DNA from: Bacillota bacterium | GTDB taxonomy: Bacteria; Bacillota_A; Clostridia; Peptostreptococcales; Anaerovoracaceae | DNA length: 18,632 nucleotides | Direction of reading: 5' to 3' | Assembly (NCBI GenBank): GCA_017437925.1 | Contig: JAFRWQ010000148.1 | Coordinates: 1 to 18,632, forward strand | Shown here: in pieces, positions 7,875-15,245 of the stretch | Layout: every line of letters starts with the position of its first letter | How positions within the stretch are numbered: position 1 is the stretch's first letter | Notes under the pieces: model-generated | Seen by the model: only the letters and a program-made list of their open reading frames with translations | Databases searched by the model: none | What the model was told of the DNA's origin: nothing | Translations under genes and position numbers: made by a program

Positions 7875-8957
7875 ATGAGCTACATAGTACCCATCGGACC
7901 TTACCATCCCGCCCTTGAGGAGCCGGTCCACGCCAGGCTCTACACCGAAGGAGAAGAGATCAAGGACGCCGAGGTCTTCATAGGCTACAACCACAGAGGC
8001 ATAGAAAAGCTGGCCCAGCAGAAGAACTTTATCCAGACGCTGGTCATGGTGGAAAGAGTCTGCGGAATATGCTCCCACTCCCACGCGATGACCTACGCCA
8101 TGGCCCTTGAGAGCATTGCCAAGATGAACGTTCCCAAGAGGGGACAGTACATCAGGGTCATAGTGGCCGAGCTCGAAAGGCTCCACTCCCACTACCTGTG
8201 GCTGGGCGTGGCCCTGCACATCATAGGCCACGACTCCCTCTTCATGCACACCTGGGATCACCGCGAGGCCATAATGGACATACTCGAGGAGATCAGCGGA
8301 AACCGCGTCAACTACGGCATGGTGACCGTTGGAGGAGCCAGAAGGGACATCAGCGACGAGACCAGGAAGAACGTCCTTGAGATGCTCGACAAGATAGAGG
8401 AGTCCATGAACAGGCTCACCGACATACTCCTCAGCGACAAGACCGTAGCCCTAAGGACCCAGGGCGTGGGCGTCCTCACCACCGAAGACGCCATACGCAT
8501 AGGAGCGGTAGGCCCCCAGGCCAGAGCCTCCAACGTGCCCGTCGACGTCCGCATCGATGCCCCCTACAGCAGCTACGACGACTTCGAGTTCAAGAAGATC
8601 GTGTATCCCAGCTGCGACGTCTTCTCCAGAGTAGTCATCAGGGTGCTCGAGAACTACGAGAGCATCAAGATCATTCGCCAGGCCCTGGACATGCTGCCCA
8701 AGGGACCCATAAACCTGGGCACCAGGATACCCACCATACCCGCCGGCGAATACATGGTGCGCCACGAGGCCCCCAGAGGCCAGCTCTGCTACAAGGTCGT
8801 CACCGACGGCGGAGAGACCAACAAGAGGGTCAGCATCCACGTGCCCACCTTCAAGAACGCCCCCACCGTGCCCACCATGCTCAGGGGCAATTCCGTGGCC
8901 GACGCGGGCCTCATCATAGCCAGCATCGACCCCTGCTTCTCCTGCATGGACCGCTGA
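7875..8957 (+). CDS. mbhL: [NiFe]-hydrogenase catalytic subunit, group 4 (MbhL-type)
   Basis: This is the NuoD-like large subunit of a membrane-bound, H2-evolving group 4 hydrogenase. It holds both Ni-Fe ligand motifs: RVCGICSHSH (Cys63, Cys66) and DPCFSC (Cys354, Cys357). This separates it from NuoD of complex I, which has lost these cysteines. The N-terminal GYNHRGIEKLA is typical of the family. The protein ends CMDR at residue 360, right after the C-terminal motif, so it has no cleavable C-terminal peptide, as reported for EchE and CooH. ATG 7875 follows GAGGAGGAA and lies 3 nt after the mbhK stop. hypA follows one nt after its stop. Cytoplasmic face of the membrane. Confidence 0.95.
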   Translation: MSYIVPIGPYHPALEEPVHARLYTEGEEIKDAEVFIGYNHRGIEKLAQQKNFIQTLVMVERVCGICSHSHAMTYAMALESIAKMNVPKRGQYIRVIVAELERLHSHYLWLGVALHIIGHDSLFMHTWDHREAIMDILEEISGNRVNYGMVTVGGARRDISDETRKNVLEMLDKIEESMNRLTDILLSDKTVALRTQGVGVLTTEDAIRIGAVGPQARASNVPVDVRIDAPYSSYDDFEFKKIVYPSCDVFSRVVIRVLENYESIKIIRQALDMLPKGPINLGTRIPTIPAGEYMVRHEAPRGQLCYKVVTDGGETNKRVSIHVPTFKNAPTVPTMLRGNSVADAGLIIASIDPCFSCMDR

Positions 8958-8958
8958 T

Positions 8959-9300
8959 ATGCACGAACTGGCCATTACCGAAGGCATCATGGAGGTCGCG
9001 GTCCCCGCGGCGGAGAAAAGCGGCGCGAAGAGGATACTGGAGATACGCCTGAAAGTCGGAGAGCTCTCCGGTGTCATCCCCGACTGCGTCTGCGAGTATT
9101 TCTCAATGATAAGCGTCGGGACCATAGCGGAAGGCGCGGTCATAGTCTCGGAGACCATACCGGCATCCATTGAATGCCAGGACTGCGGCTTTAAGGGCAG
9201 GGCCGACAGAAAGCTCAGGGGCTGCCCCTCCTGCGGGAGCGCAAATATAAGGATCACGGGCGGACGGGAATACTACGTCGACAGCCTTAAGGTCGAATAG
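8959..9300 (+). CDS. hypA: HypA, nickel metallochaperone
   Basis: This 113-residue HypA begins MHELAIT, with His2 and the N-terminal amine as the nickel site, and carries a zinc-binding loop of two CxxC pairs (Cys73/76 and Cys89/92). It inserts nickel into the large subunit, normally together with the GTPase HypB. Its position just behind the catalytic subunit, and not with the other hyp genes, is notable, as is the lack of any hypB in the window. It starts one nt after the mbhL stop and probably relies on translational coupling. Confidence 0.95.
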   Translation: MHELAITEGIMEVAVPAAEKSGAKRILEIRLKVGELSGVIPDCVCEYFSMISVGTIAEGAVIVSETIPASIECQDCGFKGRADRKLRGCPSCGSANIRITGGREYYVDSLKVE

Positions 9301-9316
9301 GCAGTTATTAAATTTC

Positions 9317-9330
9317 GCGGCTTCTGCCGC
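9317..9330 (+). other. Small intergenic hairpin before the Mrp-like block
   Basis: Within the 52-nt gap after hypA, GCGGC and GCCGC pair perfectly around TTCT, flanked by AT-rich sequence. There is no T-tract, so it is not a standard terminator. It might affect mRNA processing or stability at the boundary between the catalytic and membrane gene blocks. Low certainty. Confidence 0.3.
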
Positions 9331-9352
9331 AATGATAATAGGGAGGTAAACT

Positions 9353-9898
9353 TTGAAAAAAGCAAGCTTGCCGGCCATAGCGGCGACAGCGGTCATGTGC
9401 TTCATATTCTGGCTGCTGCTCACCGGACAACTGGTCAGCCTGATACAGGGCGAGCCCTCGCTGGAGGTACTCATAGCCGGAGTACTGGTCAGCATAGGCA
9501 CAGCGCTGTTCAGCGCCAGGTTTTTCGTCCACGAAAAACCCTTCTTCTTCTTCAACCCGGTCCGCATCTTCTGGCTCCTTGTCTACTGCATCGGGGTATT
9601 CCCGGTGGAGCTCTTCAAGGCCAACTGGGACGTGGCGAAGAGGGCCCTCGATCCCCGTCTTCCCATCAACCCGGGAATAGTGAAGATACCCGTGGAGCTC
9701 AAGTCCCAGTACGGTCAGTCCATGCTGGCCGACTCCATCACCCTGACCCCGGGCACCATCATCATGAACACGGTGGAAGAGAAGGGCAAAAACTATTTCT
9801 ACGTGCACTGGATCAACGTGGCCAGCACCAACCACGAGGAGGCCGGAGCCGGCATCAAGGGACGCCTTGAGAAATGGGCGGGGAGGATATGGGAATGA
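9353..9898 (+). CDS. mbhA: MrpE/MnhE-like antiporter subunit (MbhA-type)
   Basis: This is a 181-residue membrane protein of the MnhE family. It has two hydrophobic segments near the N terminus (about 8-30 and 38-55), a further one around 66-85 (FFFFNPVRIFWLLVYCIGVFPVEL), and a cytoplasmic domain with the family motif ADSITLTPGTI, then VHWINV. It is the first gene of a Mrp-type Na+/H+ antiporter-like module that in MBH complexes forms the ion-translocating part. The start is TTG at 9353 with GGGAGGT ahead; the reading begins MKKASL. It overlaps the next gene by ATGA. Confidence 0.85.
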   Translation: MKKASLPAIAATAVMCFIFWLLLTGQLVSLIQGEPSLEVLIAGVLVSIGTALFSARFFVHEKPFFFFNPVRIFWLLVYCIGVFPVELFKANWDVAKRALDPRLPINPGIVKIPVELKSQYGQSMLADSITLTPGTIIMNTVEEKGKNYFYVHWINVASTNHEEAGAGIKGRLEKWAGRIWE

Positions 9899-10149
9899 GC
9901 GTTCTTCTTTACTGCGCCATATGCTTCGTGGCCCTGTCCCTGATCCTCGTCATCAGGTTCGTCAAGGGTCCCACCGCCGCCGACAGAGCGGTGGTAGCCG
10001 ACGCCGTCGACGTGCTCTGCGACATGGCTCTGATACTCTTCGCCCTGTACTCGGGAAGAGGCATTTATCTGGACATAGCCCTGATAACCGCCATCCTGGG
10101 CTTCATAGGCACCACCCTGGTAGGAAAGTATCTGGAGGGCAAATTATGA
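9895..10149 (+). CDS. mbhB: MrpF/MnhF-like antiporter subunit (MbhB-type)
   Basis: This 84-residue protein has three predicted membrane helices and the MnhF motif RFVKGPTAADRAVVADAVD after the first helix. It is part of the Mrp-like module of the hydrogenase. I place the start at ATG 9895: GGAGG at 9882-9886 is 8 nt upstream, and the ATG overlaps the mbhA stop as ATGA. In-frame ATGs at 9874 and 9889 are upstream of, or too close to, that ribosome site. Confidence 0.85.
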   Translation: MSVLLYCAICFVALSLILVIRFVKGPTAADRAVVADAVDVLCDMALILFALYSGRGIYLDIALITAILGFIGTTLVGKYLEGKL

Positions 10150-10487
10150 TATACGTTGTATACGCGCTCATATTTTTCAGCGCTTTCTTTGCCCTGGCCG
10201 GAGTCATAGGGATCCTGCGCATGCCGGACACCTTCTGCAGGATGCAGTCCAGCACCAACATCACCTCCTTCGGCATGATAGGAGTCATAGCGGGAGGAGC
10301 TCTTTACGCCGGCTTCATACTGCGCAACGACGAGATGCTCATAAAGCTTCTGGTCATGGGTCTGTTCTACATACTGACCACCCCCATCAGCGCCCACGCC
10401 ATAGCCAAAGGCGCCTACCATCACGGCGTAAAGATGGTGGACGAGGCCGCCTGCGATCAGTACAAGGAGGATATGGAAAATGAATGA
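10146..10487 (+). CDS. mbhC: MrpG/MnhG-like antiporter subunit (MbhC-type)
   Basis: This is a 113-residue protein with three hydrophobic helices and the MnhG signature GVIGILRMPDTFCRMQSSTN. It belongs to the Mrp-like module and follows mbhB with an ATGA overlap, which fixes the start at 10146 even though the frame stays open further upstream. The C-terminal tail is charged and cytoplasmic. It overlaps mbhD by 8 nt. Confidence 0.85.
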   Translation: MIYVVYALIFFSAFFALAGVIGILRMPDTFCRMQSSTNITSFGMIGVIAGGALYAGFILRNDEMLIKLLVMGLFYILTTPISAHAIAKGAYHHGVKMVDEAACDQYKEDMENE

Positions 10488-10737
10488 GATGTATATCCTG
10501 AATGCCCTGGTCGTGGCCGGAGCGGTCATCACCGCCTTCATCGCGGCGTTCTCCGAGAAGATCCTGGCCAGCGTCATAGCCCTGGGCATCACCGGCTGCT
10601 TCATAGCCCTTGAGTTCATACTCCTGCAGGCCCCCGACGTCGCCATATCCGAAGCCGCCGTCGGAGCGGTACTCACCACAGCCCTGTTCATCATAGCCAT
10701 CAAGAAGACCACGAAGAAGGAGGACGAAGAGAAATGA
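10480..10737 (+). CDS. mbhD: MbhD-type subunit (MrpA C-terminal-like)
   Basis: This 85-residue protein with three hydrophobic helices matches the hydrogenase subunit MbhD / DUF4040 type, equivalent to part of the C-terminal region of MrpA (motif EFILLQAPDVAISEAAVGAVLTT). The acidic residues in that motif are typical of the ion path of Mrp and MBH complexes. AAGGAGG lies 9 nt before ATG 10480. It overlaps mbhC by 8 nt and mbhE by ATGA. Confidence 0.82.
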   Translation: MNEMYILNALVVAGAVITAFIAAFSEKILASVIALGITGCFIALEFILLQAPDVAISEAAVGAVLTTALFIIAIKKTTKKEDEEK

Positions 10738-11093
10738 AGAAGTTTATAGCCCTTTTCTCGGTCCTCGTCCTTCTCTGCGCCGGCGTCTCAGCCATGCAGT
10801 ACGACTACAGGAACGTGGCCATCACCTACGACGGTTCCGACACCAGGGTCGAGAGCCTCTACAACTCCCCCGACAGCTACAATACCAGCAACCCCGACGG
10901 AGTCGCCGAGATCATAGTCAAGACCAACCTTGAAAAGACCAGGGCGGCCAACAACGTAGCCGCCGTAGTCTTCGACTACAGAGGCTTCGACACAATAGGC
11001 GAGTCCTTCATACTGCTGGCAGCCATAGCCGGATCCTTCACCATACTCCGGACCTCTAAGAAGAGAAAGGAGGACGACAGCGATGAAGCTTAA
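10734..11093 (+). CDS. mbhE: MbhE-type membrane subunit
   Basis: This is a 119-residue protein with an N-terminal hydrophobic helix (about 3-20), an external polar region (about 22-80) and a second helix after the conserved FDYRGFDTIGES motif, which corresponds to the FRxxDTxGE motif shared by MbhE and the MrpA/MrpB junction. It ends in a basic and acidic cytoplasmic tail. The N-terminal helix could be mistaken for a signal peptide, but the family keeps it as a membrane anchor. AAGGAGG precedes the start; it overlaps mbhF by 11 nt. Confidence 0.82.
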   Translation: MKKFIALFSVLVLLCAGVSAMQYDYRNVAITYDGSDTRVESLYNSPDSYNTSNPDGVAEIIVKTNLEKTRAANNVAAVVFDYRGFDTIGESFILLAAIAGSFTILRTSKKRKEDDSDEA

Positions 11094-11559
11094 GAAAGGC
11101 ATCAAAGAGACCGACGTGGTCGTAAGGAGCGGAGCCGACATGGTCCTGCCCTTCGCCCTGATCTTCGGCCTTTACGTCATACTCTTCGGAACCGTCTCCC
11201 CCGGAGGAGGCTTCCAGGGCGGCGTCATGGTCGCTTCGGCCTGCCTGCTCCTCTACCTGGGCTACGGCTACAAGGCTACCACCAACGTGCTCAACAGAGA
11301 GCTCCTCGAGGTCAGCGAAGCCATAGGCGCCATCATCTACGTGCTGCTGGCCGCCTGCGGACTCTTCATGGGAGCCAGGTTCTGCCAGAACGTGTTCTAC
11401 GACATAGGAAACGTGGGAGACCTGATCTCCGCCGGAACCGTTACCTTCATGAGCTTCACCGTCGGCTACAAGGTCCTGACCGGAGTGGGCTTCCTGCTCC
11501 TGCTCATGCTCTACCTGCTGGGCGATGACGAAGATGAGGAGGAGGTGGACGAACAGTGA
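11083..11559 (+). CDS. mbhF: MrpB/MnhB-like antiporter subunit (MbhF-type)
   Basis: This is a 158-residue membrane protein with four predicted helices and the MnhB signature SPGGGFQGGVMVAS after the first helix. It is part of the Mrp-like ion-translocating module. AAAGGAGG lies 8 nt upstream of ATG 11083, inside mbhE. The acidic C terminus (GDDEDEEEVDEQ) is unusually charged and overlaps the next start as GTGA. Confidence 0.87.
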   Translation: MKLKKGIKETDVVVRSGADMVLPFALIFGLYVILFGTVSPGGGFQGGVMVASACLLLYLGYGYKATTNVLNRELLEVSEAIGAIIYVLLAACGLFMGARFCQNVFYDIGNVGDLISAGTVTFMSFTVGYKVLTGVGFLLLLMLYLLGDDEDEEEVDEQ

Positions 11560-11906
11560 TCATAGTCAATTACGTCGCTTCCGTCGTGCTCGTTTCCTTA
11601 GGCCTTTACGTGATCGTGACCAAGAAGAACCTCATAAAGATCGTTCTTGGAATGAGCATAGTGGACTACGGGATCAACCTCTTCATAGTGAGCACCGGCT
11701 TCAACGAGGGAGGTACCGCCCCCATCTACAAGATGAGCGAGTTCTTCAGGGGCTCCTACTTCGTGGACCCCGTCCCCCAGGCCCTGACCCTCACCTCCAT
11801 AGTCATAGGCGCCTGCGTTGACGCCATGGCCCTGTCCCTGGTGGTCAAGCTCTACAAACAGTACCATACTGCCGATTCTGACGAGATAAGGAGGCTGCGC
11901 GGATAA
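11556..11906 (+). CDS. mbhG: MrpC/MnhC (NuoK-like) subunit (MbhG-type)
   Basis: This is a 116-residue, three-helix protein of the NuoK/MnhC family. Recognisable parts are KIVLGMSIVDYGINLFIV in helix 2 and PVPQALTLTSIVIGACVDAM in helix 3. These NuoK-like helices form part of the ion channel line in Mrp, MBH and complex I. The start is GTG 11556, overlapping the mbhF stop, with GAGGAGG ahead. It ends in TAATG shared with mbhH. Confidence 0.87.
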   Translation: MIIVNYVASVVLVSLGLYVIVTKKNLIKIVLGMSIVDYGINLFIVSTGFNEGGTAPIYKMSEFFRGSYFVDPVPQALTLTSIVIGACVDAMALSLVVKLYKQYHTADSDEIRRLRG

Positions 11907-13822
11907 TGAGCTACATACATTTCCCCGTTATCGCGGTCATGATCCTCTTCATGGGCGCCTTCCTCACAGTGGTCTTCGGCAGAAAGTCCCAGGCAGTCAG
12001 GATCTTCCTGGCCCTGGTATCTACGGTGACGGCCTTCGTCCTCATCTGCTGCCTGATCAAGCCTGTCCTCATAGACGGCGAGGTCATATCCTACTGGATG
12101 GGCGACTGGTCCCCCATAGAGGGCTACGCTATAGGAATAGGCTACGAGGTCGACAGCCTCGGCCTCTTCTTCGCCCTGATCACAGTGTTCACCGTGCTGC
12201 TGTCCTTCATCTACTCGGTGAAGTACATGGCAAAGGACAGCTCCCTCGACTTCTACTACGTTCTCTTCCTGATGCTCTCGGGCTCGGTGCTGGGTCTCGT
12301 TCTGACCGGCGACGTGTTCAATATGTTCATCATGATAGAGATCATGACCTTTACCTCGGTGGCTCTGGCCGCCTTCAGGAACAACAAGGCGGGCAGCGTG
12401 GAAGCCGGCTTCAAGTACCTGGTCATAGGGTCCATAGGGTCCAGCATGACCCTCTTCGGAGTCGCCATACTCTACGCCAACTGCCACACCCTGAACATGG
12501 CCCAGCTCTCCTCCATGCTGGCGGGAAAGCTCAGCCCCTCGACCCTCATGGCCTTCGCCCTGATGTTCACCGGGCTCGCGGTAAAGTCCTACATAGTGCC
12601 CTTCCACACCCCCGCGGCCGACGCCTACGCCACCGCCCCGGCTTCCATTTCCATGGTCTTCTCGGGCATGGTGAATAAGGCGGGAGTCTACGGGATGATA
12701 AGGCTCACCTACATAATCTTCAGAGCCATGGACAAGGGTTCGGTCCAGCTGCTGATGGTTATCTTCGGAGCGGTCACCATGTTCGTGGGAGTTACGATGG
12801 CCCTGGCCCAGCACGACTTCAAGCGCCTGCTGGCCTTCCACTCCATCTCCCAGATAGGCTACGTGATCACTGCGGCGGGCTTGGGAAGCGCCCTCGGCCT
12901 CACCGCGGGACTCTTCCACGCCCTTAACCACACCCTCTTCAAGGGACTGCTCTTCCTCTGCGCCGGCGCCGTCTACTACGCCGCGAAGACCACCAACCTC
13001 GACAGACTGGGCGGCCTCTCGAAGAAGATGCCCAAGACCACTATATGCTTCCTCATCGGAGCCTTCTCGATATCCGGACTTCCACCCTTCAACGGCTTCG
13101 CCTCCAAGTGGCTGGTCTATCAGGCCGTCTACGAGAAGGCCGTGGAGAGCGGACACATCTTCTACGCCTTCGCGACAGTCACCGCCGTGGTGGTCTCGGT
13201 CATGACCCTGGCCTCCTTCATCAAGGTGACCCAGGCCGTATTCTTCGGCCAGCTGCCCAAAGAGCTTGAGAATGTTCAGGAAGTTCCCGGCCTCATGAGG
13301 CTTCCCATGTGGATCATGTCGGCACTCTGCGTTGCGACCGGCCTCTTCTACGGGCCTCTTTCCAAGTGGGTCCTCACCCCCGCGGTGAGTTCCGCTCTTA
13401 ACGTCACCGACTACATCGACAGGATGATGGGAAGCGGCTACGCCGCCAAGGCGGGAGTCGCCAATATCCCCGTATCGGCCGCCGAGTTCAGCTACTGGAA
13501 CCCGGTGCTCTGGCTGCTGCTCTTCCTCATAGTCCTCTCCGCCTTCTGTCTCGTAATACTGGGAAGCAGGGGAGACAGGGCTTCGACCAGCTTCGCTCCC
13601 GAAGACGCCGAAGACGGCAAGTACGCCACATTCTTCAGCGGCGAGAAGAGCCTGCCCTCCCACGTGGGCGGCAGCGACCTCTTCTGGGGCTTCAAGAAGA
13701 ACTGGAAGGGCTACTTCAAGGTCATGGACGATCTCCACTCGGGCAGGGTCAACGACTACGCCCTCTACGTGGTGACCGCCGCGGCCCTGGTCACCGTCTT
13801 CATGTTCGCTTTCGTACGCTAA
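11906..13822 (+). CDS. mbhH: MrpD/NuoM-like antiporter subunit, extended (MbhH-type)
   Basis: This is the main antiporter-like ion pump subunit, with about 14 core helices. Conserved channel residues are Glu145 (FIMIEIMTF), Lys227 (LAVKSYIVPFHT), Lys258, the HDFKRLLAFHSISQIGY loop helix, His342/Lys346 (NHTLFKGLL) and Lys401 (FNGFASKW). At 638 aa it is well over the roughly 500 aa usual for MbhH/MrpD. The extra C-terminal part has a helix (about 532-552), a long polar stretch (553-617) and a last helix (618-636), which may take the place of the separate MbhI subunit that is absent here. It starts in the TAATG junction with AAGGAGG upstream. Confidence 0.9.
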   Translation: MSYIHFPVIAVMILFMGAFLTVVFGRKSQAVRIFLALVSTVTAFVLICCLIKPVLIDGEVISYWMGDWSPIEGYAIGIGYEVDSLGLFFALITVFTVLLSFIYSVKYMAKDSSLDFYYVLFLMLSGSVLGLVLTGDVFNMFIMIEIMTFTSVALAAFRNNKAGSVEAGFKYLVIGSIGSSMTLFGVAILYANCHTLNMAQLSSMLAGKLSPSTLMAFALMFTGLAVKSYIVPFHTPAADAYATAPASISMVFSGMVNKAGVYGMIRLTYIIFRAMDKGSVQLLMVIFGAVTMFVGVTMALAQHDFKRLLAFHSISQIGYVITAAGLGSALGLTAGLFHALNHTLFKGLLFLCAGAVYYAAKTTNLDRLGGLSKKMPKTTICFLIGAFSISGLPPFNGFASKWLVYQAVYEKAVESGHIFYAFATVTAVVVSVMTLASFIKVTQAVFFGQLPKELENVQEVPGLMRLPMWIMSALCVATGLFYGPLSKWVLTPAVSSALNVTDYIDRMMGSGYAAKAGVANIPVSAAEFSYWNPVLWLLLFLIVLSAFCLVILGSRGDRASTSFAPEDAEDGKYATFFSGEKSLPSHVGGSDLFWGFKKNWKGYFKVMDDLHSGRVNDYALYVVTAAALVTVFMFAFVR

Positions 13823-13837
13823 GGGAGGAGAATGCAA

Positions 13838-14788
13838 ATGATATATCTTAAGATCTTATTCAACATTCTCGTATTCCCCGGCCTCCTCTTCGTGGGGGTC
13901 GTAGGACTGCTGCTGGCAGGCCTTGACAGAAAGATCCTGGCCCGCATGCAGAACAGGGTGGGTCCCCCCATCATCCAGCCCCTGTACGATTTCCTGAAGC
14001 TTCTCGGCAAGGAGACCATAGTACCCAAGGCTGCCAACAGGAAGGTGTTCCTGGCTGCTCCCGTGGTGGGCTTCTCGGCCCTGGTGGTCACCGCCATGCT
14101 GATACCCGTCCTGGGCTACAGCGCCTTTGAAGGCAGCGCCGACATGATAGTGCTGCTCTACCTGCTCACCATTCCCGCCGTCGCCCTCATAGTGGGCGGA
14201 AGCTCCTCGGGCAACCCCTACGCCGGCATAGGCATCTCCCGCGAGATGGTTACCATCATGAGCTACGAGCTGCCCCTGATATGCGTCATGCTGGCAGTGG
14301 CCAAGAAGGTCGGGGGAAGCGCCCTGTGCTTCTCCATGTCCCAGATCGCGGCCTACCAGCAAGCCAACGGCTCCCTCATAGGCTGCGTGAGCCTCATGCC
14401 CGCCGCCGTCGCCATGATGCTGGTCATACCCGCCGAAGTCGGCACCCAGCCCTTCGACGTGGCCGAGGCCGAGACCGAGATCTGCGAAGGCCCCCTGATC
14501 GAGTACAGCGGAGCCCCTCTTGCGGTCTTTAAGCTCAGCACCGCCATGAAGATGTACATAATGACCGCACTCTTCAGCGCCCTCTTCCTGGGCGGACTTG
14601 CCACCGGCATCACCGCTCTGGACGCCCTGATCCAGGTCCTCCTGTGCATCGCCCTCACCCTGATCTGCATGACCACTATCCACGCGGTCACCGCAAGACT
14701 CAAGATCGAGCATCTCTTCAAGTTCTACTGGACCGTGGTGGCCGGCCTTGCCGCCCTCAGCCTGGTCCTGGTCTGGCTCGGTTTCTAG
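13838..14788 (+). CDS. mbhM: NuoH-like membrane anchor subunit (MbhM-type)
   Basis: This is a 316-residue, eight-helix subunit of the NuoH/EchB/MbhM family, which links the hydrophilic hydrogenase to the ion-pumping arm. Signatures are MQNRVGPPIIQPLYDFLKLLGKE near the first cytoplasmic loop, SREMVTIMSYELPL, and FDVAEAETEICEGPLIEYSG, rich in the acidic residues of the quinone-site-derived cavity. ATG 13838 is 9 nt after GGAGG; ATG 13832, two codons earlier, is only 3 nt away and is the alternative. It is followed by mbhJ after 10 nt. Confidence 0.92.
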   Translation: MIYLKILFNILVFPGLLFVGVVGLLLAGLDRKILARMQNRVGPPIIQPLYDFLKLLGKETIVPKAANRKVFLAAPVVGFSALVVTAMLIPVLGYSAFEGSADMIVLLYLLTIPAVALIVGGSSSGNPYAGIGISREMVTIMSYELPLICVMLAVAKKVGGSALCFSMSQIAAYQQANGSLIGCVSLMPAAVAMMLVIPAEVGTQPFDVAEAETEICEGPLIEYSGAPLAVFKLSTAMKMYIMTALFSALFLGGLATGITALDALIQVLLCIALTLICMTTIHAVTARLKIEHLFKFYWTVVAGLAALSLVLVWLGF

Positions 14789-14798
14789 GAGGTTCAAG

Positions 14799-15245
14799 AT
14801 GATCAAAAAAGCGATTGCAAACAGCATGCAGAAATCACCCTGGCTCTTCCACGTGAACACCGGCTCCTGCAACGGCTGCGACATCGAGCTGGTGGCCTGC
14901 CTGACCCCCCGCTACGACGTGGAGCGCTTCGGCTTTAAACTTGCCGGAAGCCCCCGTCACGCCGACATAGTAGTGGTCAGCGGCCCCATCACCAGCCAGT
15001 CCAAGGAGAGGCTCCTAAGGACCCTTGAGCAGGTCCCCGAACCCTACTGCGTGGTCACCCTCGGCTCCTGCCCCCAGTCGGGCAACGTGTTCAAGGGCAG
15101 CTACTCGGTGGAGGCTCCCATAGACAAGTTCTGCCACGTGGACGTCGCCATAGCGGGCTGCACCGTAAAGCCCGAGGCCGTCATCGCGGGGCTTTACAAG
15201 GCTACCGAGATACTTAAGCAGAAGAGGGAGGCGATGAACAAATGA
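14799..15245 (+). CDS. mbhJ: [NiFe]-hydrogenase small subunit (MbhJ-type, NuoB-like)
   Basis: This 148-residue subunit carries the proximal [4Fe-4S] cluster next to the Ni-Fe site. Expected ligands are Cys24 and Cys27 (GSCNGCD), Cys91 (GSCPQSG) and Cys121 (AGCTVKPEA). The last motif usually reads GCPPxPEA in NuoB-like proteins; here Thr-Val replaces Pro-Pro. The start ATG 14799 has AGGAGG 7 nt upstream; the frame is open further upstream inside mbhM but that would add an unrelated tail. It overlaps mbhN as ATGA. Peripheral protein on the cytoplasmic side. Confidence 0.93.
   Translation: MIKKAIANSMQKSPWLFHVNTGSCNGCDIELVACLTPRYDVERFGFKLAGSPRHADIVVVSGPITSQSKERLLRTLEQVPEPYCVVTLGSCPQSGNVFKGSYSVEAPIDKFCHVDVAIAGCTVKPEAVIAGLYKATEILKQKREAMNK

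Noticed and set aside
9874..9894. Earlier ATG starts for mbhB at 9874 and 9889
   Set aside because: The ribosome site at 9882-9886 is downstream of the first and only 2 nt from the second; ATG 9895 has ideal spacing and an ATGA overlap.
9353..13822. Stand-alone Mrp Na+/H+ antiporter
   Set aside because: There is no full MrpA; only MbhD- and MbhE-type pieces are present, and the block is embedded between hydrogenase subunits, as in MBH complexes.
11852..13837. 661-codon open frame on the minus strand
   Set aside because: It lies exactly antisense to mbhH and translates to a Gly/His/Glu/Val-rich, repetitive protein with no family motif; this is a side effect of high GC at third positions.
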